From Myxococcales bacterium (GTDB taxonomy: Bacteria; Myxococcota; Myxococcia; Myxococcales; Myxococcaceae): DNA of 12,015 nt. The DNA lies in contig PMBV01000306.1 of the NCBI GenBank assembly GCA_003153055.1, positions 1-12,015 of the forward strand, in the 5' to 3' direction. The translations under genes and the position numbers were made by a program. Numbering within the stretch: position 1 is the stretch's first letter; each line of letters starts with the position of its first letter. The notes beneath the pieces were generated by a model. It searched no databases. It was not told the origin of the DNA and was given only the letters and a program-made list of their open reading frames with translations. This document shows positions 6,721 through 12,015 of this stretch, piece after piece.

Positions 6721-8144
6721 TGGGCCCAGCCGCCCTGCTCCTGGCCGCGCTGGTGAGCTCGAGCGCTCCCTACGTTCGCTCGCACACGACGACCGACCCG
6801 GCGTCGCACTGCCTGTGGTGGCCCACGTCGACCATCACCTGGCAGCAAAACTCGGTGGGCAACTCCGCCACGGGAGCCGCCGCCTTCATCGCGGTGACCA
6901 ACGCCTTCGCCATATGGCAGATGGCGATGGAGGACTGCGGCAGCGTCACGCTGACTGAGGGGGCTCGCATCAGCACCCGGCGCATCGGCTTCGATCCCGA
7001 CGGAGTCAACAGCAACCTGATGCTCTTTCGCTTCAGCAGCTGCACCAAGAAGGTGCCCGCCACGGCGGCGTGCTGGGCCGACGGGAGCTGCGGCAACGCC
7101 TTCGACTGCTGGGGGCACGCATCGACGCTCCTCGGGGTCACGACCGTCTCGTACGACACTCAGACCGGCCGCATCTTCGACGCCGACATCGAGCTCAACG
7201 CGGCCAACAACGTCTACACCACGGTGAACGAGCCTCCCTGCTCGGGGGTGCTCAATCAGACCTGCGTGGCGACCGACGTGCGGAACACCATGGTGCACGA
7301 GATCGGCCACTTCCTGGGGCTCGGCCACGCCGAGGGCCGGACCTCGACGATGAACGCGACCTCCTCCATCGGAGACCTCGCCAAACGCACCCTCGACCCC
7401 GGCACCAAGGCCTTCGTCTGCGAGGTGTACACCAAGAACCTGGCCCCCAAGGACTGCGTCATCGACGCCAGCACCGATGTGCTCGGACCACCGGCTGAGG
7501 TGAAGACGAGCGGCTGCGCCTCAGTCTCGGCAGGCCCCAGCTTCGTCGTGCTGATGGCCCTCGCGGCGCTGTGGACTCGCCGGAGGGCTGCCATGGGGTT
7601 GGTGGCCGTGCTCGCCACCAGCGCACAAGCGACGACCGTGCTGGCGCTCGATCTTCCCCGGCTGACGCACGCCTCCGACGCGGTGGTGCACGCCAAGGTG
7701 GAGCGGGTAGAGGCACGCTGGTCCACCGACCATTCCCGCATCGTCACCGACGTGGAGCTCGTGGTGGTAGAGCCCCTCAAGGGCACCCCGGGAGCCAGAG
7801 TGGTGCTCCGCCAGCCAGGAGGCAACCTCGGGCGCGTCGGCCAGCGGGTCGAGGGCGCTCCCGTCTTCGTGCCCGGCGAGGAGGTGGTGGTGTTCCTCGA
7901 AGCCCAGGGGCCTGACTTCACCGTCACTGGCCTCTCGCAGGGCAAGTTCCGCGTCGAACGGGCCACGGCCGACGCGCCACTGGCCCTGCAGTCCATGGGC
8001 GAGGCCCTCTACTTGGACCCGATCACCGCGGAGCAGGTGAGCCCCGTGCCACTGGCGCTCCCCCTCGAGGTGCTCAAGGCGCGCATCAAGGCCGCGGCAG
8101 CCGAGGAGGCGCCGATGAGCCAGCCCGCGCTCTTCGCCCCCTGA
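6720..8144 (+). CDS. Matrixin-type zinc metalloprotease with internal MYXO-CTERM tail fused in frame to a second secreted-type protein
   Basis: The frame encodes 474 residues. Residues 1-16 form a short signal peptide (AALLLAALVSSSA). Residues about 20-260 are a metzincin: HEIGHFLGLGH at 193-203 (zinc ligands H193, H197, H203, catalytic E194) with the Met-turn at M211, giving matrixin-like zinc-endopeptidase activity outside the cytoplasm. Many cysteines suggest disulfides. Residues 264-289 form a MYXO-CTERM-type tail: Ser-Gly-Cys266, hydrophobic 274-285, then R287-R288-R289; such tails are processed by myxosortases. It resembles, from memory, the myxosortase-dependent metalloproteases of Myxococcus xanthus. 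Normally a protein ends there. Here the frame continues with no stop into about 185 residues that look like a separate exported protein (ATSAQA cleavage site, then an ATTVLALDLPRL start and an LKG/QPGG/GEEVVVFLE core of unknown function). ATG 6720 is chosen over GTG 6717 because GAGG (6709-6712) is 7 bases away. It is coupled to the RTX gene. Confidence 0.85.
   Translation: MGPAALLLAALVSSSAPYVRSHTTTDPASHCLWWPTSTITWQQNSVGNSATGAAAFIAVTNAFAIWQMAMEDCGSVTLTEGARISTRRIGFDPDGVNSNLMLFRFSSCTKKVPATAACWADGSCGNAFDCWGHASTLLGVTTVSYDTQTGRIFDADIELNAANNVYTTVNEPPCSGVLNQTCVATDVRNTMVHEIGHFLGLGHAEGRTSTMNATSSIGDLAKRTLDPGTKAFVCEVYTKNLAPKDCVIDASTDVLGPPAEVKTSGCASVSAGPSFVVLMALAALWTRRRAAMGLVAVLATSAQATTVLALDLPRLTHASDAVVHAKVERVEARWSTDHSRIVTDVELVVVEPLKGTPGARVVLRQPGGNLGRVGQRVEGAPVFVPGEEVVVFLEAQGPDFTVTGLSQGKFRVERATADAPLALQSMGEALYLDPITAEQVSPVPLALPLEVLKARIKAAAAEEAPMSQPALFAP
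7582..7595 (+). promoter_or_regulatory. Internal Shine-Dalgarno and ATG within the protease frame
   Basis: GGAGG (7582-7586) is 6 bases before an in-frame ATG (7593-7595), near-ideal spacing. It lies exactly at the junction between the Arg-Arg-Arg end of the MYXO-CTERM tail and the second protein. Initiation here would give a 183-residue product. Part of the GGAGG is also the Arg codons CGG AGG, so chance is possible, but the position matches the domain boundary. Confidence 0.55.
7593..8144 (+). CDS. Possible separately translated second protein (secreted, function unknown), nested in the protease frame
   Basis: This is an alternative reading of the 3' part of the preceding frame. Starting at ATG 7593 gives 183 residues: a short hydrophobic segment ending in a typical signal-peptidase I site (SAQA before TT), then a mature region with two beta-rich signatures, VELVVVEPLKGTPGARVVL and QPGG...GEEVVVFLEAQG, and an alanine-rich C-terminus. 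I recall similar proteins next to matrixin genes in myxobacteria but cannot name the family. The signal segment has no basic residue when started here. A start at the ATG at 7554 would include Arg-Arg-Arg but lacks a ribosome site. It could equally be only the C-terminal domain of a real fusion, so treat it as a hypothesis. Confidence 0.4.
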   Translation: MGLVAVLATSAQATTVLALDLPRLTHASDAVVHAKVERVEARWSTDHSRIVTDVELVVVEPLKGTPGARVVLRQPGGNLGRVGQRVEGAPVFVPGEEVVVFLEAQGPDFTVTGLSQGKFRVERATADAPLALQSMGEALYLDPITAEQVSPVPLALPLEVLKARIKAAAAEEAPMSQPALFAP

Positions 8145-8168
8145 GCGGCTCTCGTCAGGAGCGCCGCT
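8144..8168. terminator. Hairpin between convergent genes, possible bidirectional terminator
   Basis: AGCGGC (8144-8149) pairs with GCCGCT (8163-8168), and after one T/C mismatch CTC (8151-8153) pairs with GAG (8159-8161) around a 5-base loop. It covers the 10-base gap between the protease stop (8142-8144) and the NUDIX stop (8155-8157, minus strand). No T-run follows on either strand, so termination efficiency is uncertain. Confidence 0.4.
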
Positions 8169-8889
8169 TGAAGCGGTACACGGTCGCGGGCTTGGAGGTG
8201 GTGATGCGCTTGCCTGGCGCTTGCTCGATGAGGCCGTCTTCCAGCATGCGATTGAACTTGCGCCGGAAGTTGCCCGGGTCGACGTCCTTGTCGAGGACGA
8301 TGGAGTGGACGTTGCGCAGCTCGGGAATGGTGAAGGTGAGCGGCACGAGGTCGAAGGCCACGCTGGAGGACTCGAGGCCAGTGCGCACCCGCATCAACCC
8401 CGCCTCGATGATCTGCCGGTGATCGAACCCCAGCTCGAGGCGCTTGAGCTCGTCCATCGACACCCAGCGCACGTCGGCGGCATCGCCCCCGGCCTTGACG
8501 ATGGGAGCGAGATCAGGCCGCACCAGCGCCACATAGGCGATGGAGATGACCCGCATGCGGGGGTCGCGGCCAGCCCGACCAAAGGCGGCCAGCTGCTCCA
8601 CGTGGACCCGCTCCGGGTCGAGCCCGGTCTCCTCGAGGAGCTCGCGGCGAGCCGCGGCGTCGAGGTCCTCGCCTTGATCCTGCGCCGAGGTCCCCACCCT
8701 GACGAACCCACCGGGCACGACCCAGGCCCCCTTGAAGGGGTGCTCCTTGCGACGAACGACGAGCACGACCAGCCGGGCATCGATGATGGTGAAGATGACC
8801 AGATCGACGGCGACCGAAGGCCGCGGGTAGTCCTGAGGGCGATACTCGTCGAGGTACTGGCGCTCCTCACTGGCGGCCTTGCGGGTCAC
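8155..8889 (-). CDS. NUDIX hydrolase with C-terminal winged-helix domain (NrtR-like)
   Basis: Cytoplasmic 244-residue protein. Residues about 25-165 are a NUDIX domain: PGGFVRVG (59-66), then E74-x7-R82-E83-L84-x-E86-E87-x-G89-L, the metal-binding REUxEExGU core, which appears intact. About seven extra residues (TSAQDQG, 67-73) separate the GGFV part from E74, so the box is not the strict 23-residue form. Residues about 184-242 (FTIPEL...FRRKF...ATVYRF) match the winged-helix C-terminus of NrtR-type proteins, which in characterised cases bind DNA and sense ADP-ribose or related NAD metabolites. It could be an ADP-ribose/nucleotide pyrophosphatase, a regulator, or both; no NAD gene is in view to decide. 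The start is GTG at 8887-8889, whose last two bases begin the topA TGA (GTGA), with GAGG 8 bases upstream, so it is translated after topA. Confidence 0.85.
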   Translation of the reverse strand: MTRKAASEERQYLDEYRPQDYPRPSVAVDLVIFTIIDARLVVLVVRRKEHPFKGAWVVPGGFVRVGTSAQDQGEDLDAAARRELLEETGLDPERVHVEQLAAFGRAGRDPRMRVISIAYVALVRPDLAPIVKAGGDAADVRWVSMDELKRLELGFDHRQIIEAGLMRVRTGLESSSVAFDLVPLTFTIPELRNVHSIVLDKDVDPGNFRRKFNRMLEDGLIEQAPGKRITTSKPATVYRFKRRS

Positions 8890-11633
8890 GCCGAGGTCCT
8901 CGCCTTCTTCTCGGCCTTGCCCTTCGCGCCCTTCTTCTTCGCCTTGGGCTTGGCAACGGCCTTGGCCGGGGTCGCCTTCGCTCCACCCGCCTTGCGTTCC
9001 TTCACCTTGGGCTCCTGGACATCAGCCTTCGGGGCCTTCGCCTTCGCTTTGCCGGGCTTTCCGGCCTTGGCCTTGGAGGCCTTCCGCGCGCCCCGGGCAG
9101 CGGCCCTTGCCTGCCCCTCGGCCGAGGCGTCGTATTCCCGCCGAGCCTGGAGCAACTCGACGGCCCGTTCGGTGGTCAGCTCGGAGGGCTCGTCGCCCTT
9201 GCGCAAGGTCGCGTTGGTCTCGCCGTCGGTGACGTAGAAGCCGAAGCGCCCCTCCTTGAGGACCATCTCCTTCCCGCTCACGGGGTCGTTGCCGAACACC
9301 TTGAGCGGAGGCTTGGGCTGGCCCCGGCCCCGAAACTGCTTGGGCTGCTTGAAGATCTCCATCGCCTCCTCGAGCGTGATGGAGAGGAGCTTGGCCTCGT
9401 TCTCGGGGCCCAGGTTACGGCTGTCTTTCCCCTTGGTGAGGTAGGGGCCGTAGCGGCCGTTCTGAGCGGTGACCGCCTCGCCGTCTTCGGCCGTCCCCAC
9501 CACGCGGGGCAGCCGGAGCAGCTCGAGGGCCTCCTCAAGCGTCACCGCCTCGGGCTTCATGGCTCGGAACAGCGACGCCGTCTTGGGCTTGGAATCGTCG
9601 GTCACCTCACCCAGCTGCACGTAGGGGCCGAAGCGGCCTTGCTTCACGTACACCGGGAGGCCCGAGGCCGGATCGCTGCCGATGGGCGTGTCACCCTTGG
9701 GCGCGGAGAGCAGGGCGAGGGCCTTCTCGACCGTCACCTCGTCGGGCGGGAGCGTCTGTGACAACCCGACGGTGTCCTCTCCCCGGCGCACGTAGGGGCC
9801 GTAGCGCCCCGGCTTGACGACGATGTCGACCCCGGCCGGGTCCTTGCCAATCAAGATGGAGTTCACCTGGGCCGCGTCGATCTGCTCGATGTTCTGAGTG
9901 ACGAGGCGCTTGAGCCCTTGGTGCTTCTTGTCGCCGAAGTAGAACTCCTTGAGAAAGGCGACCTTGTCTCGCTCGCCTCGGGCGATCTGGTCGAGGTCCT
10001 CCTCCAACTCGGCGGTGAACGCGAGCTCGACGAGCTCCTCGAAGTGCTTCTCCATCAGGGCGACGACAGCGAAGGCCTCCCAGTTGGGAATGAGGGCCTG
10101 CCCCTTCTTCCACACGTAGCGGGCCTGGAGCGTGCCCATGATCGACGCGTAGGTCGACGGCCGGCCGATATCGAGCTCCTCGAGCTTCTTCACCAGCGAC
10201 GCTTCGGTGAAGCGCGCCGGAGGGCTGGTGTTGTGGCCCTTGGCCTCCAGGGCCGAGACGGGGACGAGCTCTCCCTCTTTGAGGGGCGGGAGGACGCTCT
10301 CCTGGTCATCGGCCGAGTCTTCGCGATCGTCGGCCCCTTCGACGTAGACCTTGAGGTACCCGTAAAACGAGATGGAGCGGCCCGAGGCCGAGAACTCCAC
10401 CGCCTCGTCGCCCTGGGTGGTGACGGCCAGCTTGGCCGACATCGACTCGCCCGCGGCGTCGGCCATCTGGCAAGCCAGCGTGCGGCGCCAGATGAGCTCG
10501 TACAGCCTCATCTCGGCGGCGTTGAGCTCGCCCTTGAGCTCCTCGGGCTGCCGAAACGCCTCGCCAGCCGGCCGAATGGCCTCGTGGGCCTCCTGAGCGC
10601 TCTTCACCTTCTGGGCGTACTGCCGGGGCGCGGGCGCGAGGTACTGCTGGCCGAACAGCTCGGCCACCTGGGCGCGGGCCGCTGACACCGCCGTCTCGGA
10701 GAGCGTCACGCTGTCCGTACGCATGTAGGTGATGTAGCCGCGCTCGTAGAGATTCTGGGCGACCCGCATGACCTGCTGAGCGCTCATGCCCAGCTTGCGC
10801 CCACCCTCCTGCTGGAGCGTGGAGGTCTTGAACGGAGGCTTGGGGGCGCTGGTGTACGGGCGCTTCTCGAGCGCCTTGACGGTGAAGCTCTTTCCCGCCA
10901 ACCCTTCGACCAGGGCCCTGGCCCGAGCCTCGTCGATCCACGCGGCGCCGGCGGTCTCGAGCTTGCCGCCCTCGTCGAAGTCCTTGCCCGAGGCGACCCG
11001 CCGCCCACCGACGGTGAAGAGCGTCGAGGTGAACGCCGGCGCGGTGGGGTGGCTGGCCGAGAGATCCCAGTAGGAGACGGAGCGAAAGCGCATCCGCTCG
11101 CGCTCCCGCTCGACGATGAGGCGAATGGCCGGCGACTGGACCCGGCCCGCCGACAGCCCGGTCTTGACCTTGCGCCACAGCACCGGTGACACCTCGTAGC
11201 CGTAGAGGCGGTCGAGAGTGCGTCGGGTCTCCTGGGCGTCGACCAGGCCCATGTCGATTTCGCGGGGTCGCTTCACCGCGTCGGCGATGGCCTTCTTGGT
11301 GATCTCGTGGAACACCATTCGATGCGAGGGCACCTTGGGCTTGAGTTGCTCCTTGAGGTGCCAGGCAATGGCTTCTCCTTCGCGGTCTTCGTCTGTGGCC
11401 AGGTAGAGTTCCGAGGCCGACTTGAGCGAATCTTTGAGGTCGCGAATGACGTCTTTCTTGGTCACCTCGTAGGTCAGCTTGAAATCGTCGTCGACATCGA
11501 CGCACAGGCCACTCGAGGGCAGATCGACCACATGCCCGACGGAGGCCATCACCTTGTACTCACCGCCGAGAATTTGCCCGATGGTCTTCGCCTTTGCTGG
11601 CGACTCCACGATCACGAGAGGCTTCGATGCCAT
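8886..11633 (-). CDS. topA: DNA topoisomerase I (type IA) with basic C-terminal tail
   Basis: Relaxes negatively supercoiled DNA by transient single-strand breakage through a tyrosine 5'-phosphate link. The protein is 915 residues. N-terminal Toprim domain: [12 protein letters not shown] (catalytic E10) and the metal-binding D81-x-D83-x-E85. [10 protein letters not shown] lies near 170-180. The catalytic tyrosine is Y303 in ITYMRTDS. The C-terminal part has four repeats with a GRYGPY-type core near 608, 664, 722 and 793 (the last GRFGFY), the topoisomerase C-terminal repeat type, instead of the four-cysteine zinc ribbons of E. coli TopA; only isolated cysteines are present. Residues about 840-915 are Lys/Ala/Pro-rich and probably a flexible DNA-binding tail, as known for mycobacterial and streptomycete enzymes. 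Translation starts at ATG 11631-11633 without a clear ribosome site. The stop overlaps the NUDIX start. Confidence 0.97.
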   Translation of the reverse strand: MASKPLVIVESPAKAKTIGQILGGEYKVMASVGHVVDLPSSGLCVDVDDDFKLTYEVTKKDVIRDLKDSLKSASELYLATDEDREGEAIAWHLKEQLKPKVPSHRMVFHEITKKAIADAVKRPREIDMGLVDAQETRRTLDRLYGYEVSPVLWRKVKTGLSAGRVQSPAIRLIVERERERMRFRSVSYWDLSASHPTAPAFTSTLFTVGGRRVASGKDFDEGGKLETAGAAWIDEARARALVEGLAGKSFTVKALEKRPYTSAPKPPFKTSTLQQEGGRKLGMSAQQVMRVAQNLYERGYITYMRTDSVTLSETAVSAARAQVAELFGQQYLAPAPRQYAQKVKSAQEAHEAIRPAGEAFRQPEELKGELNAAEMRLYELIWRRTLACQMADAAGESMSAKLAVTTQGDEAVEFSASGRSISFYGYLKVYVEGADDREDSADDQESVLPPLKEGELVPVSALEAKGHNTSPPARFTEASLVKKLEELDIGRPSTYASIMGTLQARYVWKKGQALIPNWEAFAVVALMEKHFEELVELAFTAELEEDLDQIARGERDKVAFLKEFYFGDKKHQGLKRLVTQNIEQIDAAQVNSILIGKDPAGVDIVVKPGRYGPYVRRGEDTVGLSQTLPPDEVTVEKALALLSAPKGDTPIGSDPASGLPVYVKQGRFGPYVQLGEVTDDSKPKTASLFRAMKPEAVTLEEALELLRLPRVVGTAEDGEAVTAQNGRYGPYLTKGKDSRNLGPENEAKLLSITLEEAMEIFKQPKQFRGRGQPKPPLKVFGNDPVSGKEMVLKEGRFGFYVTDGETNATLRKGDEPSELTTERAVELLQARREYDASAEGQARAAARGARKASKAKAGKPGKAKAKAPKADVQEPKVKERKAGGAKATPAKAVAKPKAKKKGAKGKAEKKARTSA

Positions 11634-11728
11634 GGCGCTCGGGTCGCTAGTTCGTCCAGCCGTAAGCCGTCAAGGAGTGTTCACGCTCTCTTCGCATCCG
11701 CCTCTGATTCAACACGATTGGGGAGACG

Positions 11729-11757
11729 TTGCGCGCGGGCCCATCGTCCGTTATAAC
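11729..11757 (+). promoter_or_regulatory. Likely sigma-70-type promoter of cysK
   Basis: TTGCGC (11729-11734), a spacer of exactly 17 bases, and TATAAC (11752-11757, five of six consensus positions). The predicted start near 11764 leaves a leader of about 20 bases that includes GGAGG (11775-11779), 5 bases before the ATG. The -35 box is weak (TTG only matches), as expected for a regulated promoter. Confidence 0.5.
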
Positions 11758-11762
11758 GGACG
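11745..11762. promoter_or_regulatory. 18-bp perfect palindrome over the cysK -10 box, putative operator
   Basis: CGTCCGTTATAACGGACG is identical to its reverse complement, and the symmetry stops at both ends. It covers the TATAAC -10 candidate completely, 22 bases before the cysK ATG. A dimeric regulator bound here would block RNA polymerase. Candidates by context would be a cysteine or iron-sulfur-responsive Rrf2-type regulator, but the sequence does not match a consensus I can name. Confidence 0.55.
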
Positions 11763-11784
11763 CACGCATTCACCGGAGGGCCTC

Positions 11785-12015
11785 ATGTCACGGATCCACG
11801 CAGACAACAGTCGCAGCATCGGCAACACCCCGCTGGTCAGGCTCAACCGCATCACCCAGGGCCTGGGCGCCACCATCGTGGGGAAGATCGAAGGACGCAA
11901 CCCAGCCTACTCGGTGAAGGACCGCATCGGGGCGGCGATGATCGAGGCGGCCGAGCGGGACGGGCACCTGAAGCCCGGCTCGCGGGAGCGGACCATCGTC
12001 GAGCCGACCAGCGGC
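11785..12015 (+). CDS. cysK: Cysteine synthase (O-acetylserine sulfhydrylase), 3'-truncated by the window edge
   Basis: PLP-dependent enzyme making L-cysteine from O-acetyl-L-serine and sulfide in the cytoplasm. The first 77 residues are visible. [13 protein letters not shown] (12-24) is the family N-terminal signature, [15 protein letters not shown] (39-53) contains the PLP-binding Lys45, and the window ends within the substrate-binding EPTSG motif (73-77). The start is ATG 11785, with GGAGG 5 bases upstream. SVKDRIG together with the early GNTP motif favours CysK over a cystathionine beta-synthase, though family members such as CysM share these motifs and the distinguishing C-terminal part is outside. 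It is divergent from topA and has its own palindrome-bearing promoter. Confidence 0.92.
   Translation, partial: MSRIHADNSRSIGNTPLVRLNRITQGLGATIVGKIEGRNPAYSVKDRIGAAMIEAAERDGHLKPGSRERTIVEPTSG

Larger units (their letters stand above)
11634..11784. other. Divergent intergenic region between topA and cysK
   Basis: This 151-base gap must hold promoters for both directions. On the plus side a palindrome-embedded promoter is visible (separate entries). Towards topA, TTGACG on the minus strand (forward 11668-11673) could be a -35 box, but no good -10 follows at 16-18 bases. An imperfect palindrome GAGTGTTCACGCTC (about 11675-11688) is also present. No small gene is evident. Confidence 0.5.

Noticed and set aside
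9000..9110. Lys/Ala-rich end of topA considered as a histone H1-like separate gene
   Set aside because: It continues the topA frame without a new start or ribosome site; basic tails are known on actinobacterial topoisomerase I.
8221..9237. 338-codon plus-strand frame antisense to the NUDIX gene and the topA 3' end
   Set aside because: Crosses two well-supported minus-strand genes; composition is typical of a GC-rich shadow frame and has no family signature.
11668..11673. TTGACG as -35 of a topA promoter
   Set aside because: No acceptable -10 box at 16-18 bases on the minus strand, so not listed as a promoter.

Overview
The window is GC-rich, densely coded DNA from a Gram-negative bacterium, most likely a myxobacterium (Myxococcota). 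The best evidence is a MYXO-CTERM-type sorting tail (Gly-Cys, short hydrophobic stretch, Arg-Arg-Arg) after a secreted metzincin. Lipoproteins with calcium-binding repeats, a GT22-type glycosyltransferase and a topoisomerase I with a lysine/alanine-rich tail fit this placement. No rRNA, tRNA, CRISPR array, transposase or phage gene was seen.

Layout. (1) 1-2812, plus strand: the 3' part of rfbA/rmlA, then rfbC/rmlC overlapping it by 4 bases, then a multi-membrane-span GT-C glycosyltransferase of the GT22 (ALG/PIG mannosyltransferase-like) type 30 bases further on. This is a surface-polysaccharide (dTDP-rhamnose) cluster continuing upstream of the window. (2) 2813-3028: a non-coding gap with an 8-bp hairpin and a weak sigma-54-like promoter candidate. 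(3) 3029-8144, plus strand: two tandem paralogous lipoproteins built from RTX (hemolysin-type calcium-binding) repeats, separated by a strong terminator-like hairpin. The second is joined through a GTGATG overlap to a matrixin-type zinc metalloprotease. The protease reading frame does not stop after its MYXO-CTERM tail; it runs in frame into a second secreted-type protein that has its own near-ideal internal ribosome-binding site. (4) 8155-11633, minus strand: topA, translationally coupled (GTGA) to a NUDIX/NrtR-like gene that converges on the protease gene with a 10-base gap. (5) 11634-12015: a divergent intergenic region with an 18-bp perfect palindrome covering a likely -10 box, then the 5' part of cysK.

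How the genes may work together: rfbA and rfbC make the sugar donor dTDP-L-rhamnose, and the GT22-like enzyme is a plausible membrane transferase in the same surface-glycan pathway. The two RTX lipoproteins and the coupled protease look like a cell-envelope module (calcium-stabilised beta-rolls plus a zinc endopeptidase). The topA-NUDIX pair and cysK are housekeeping.

The most interesting part is 3029-8144: the tandem RTX lipoproteins, the hairpin between them, and the fused protease/MYXO-CTERM/second-protein frame. All family assignments come from reading motifs; no database search was run.
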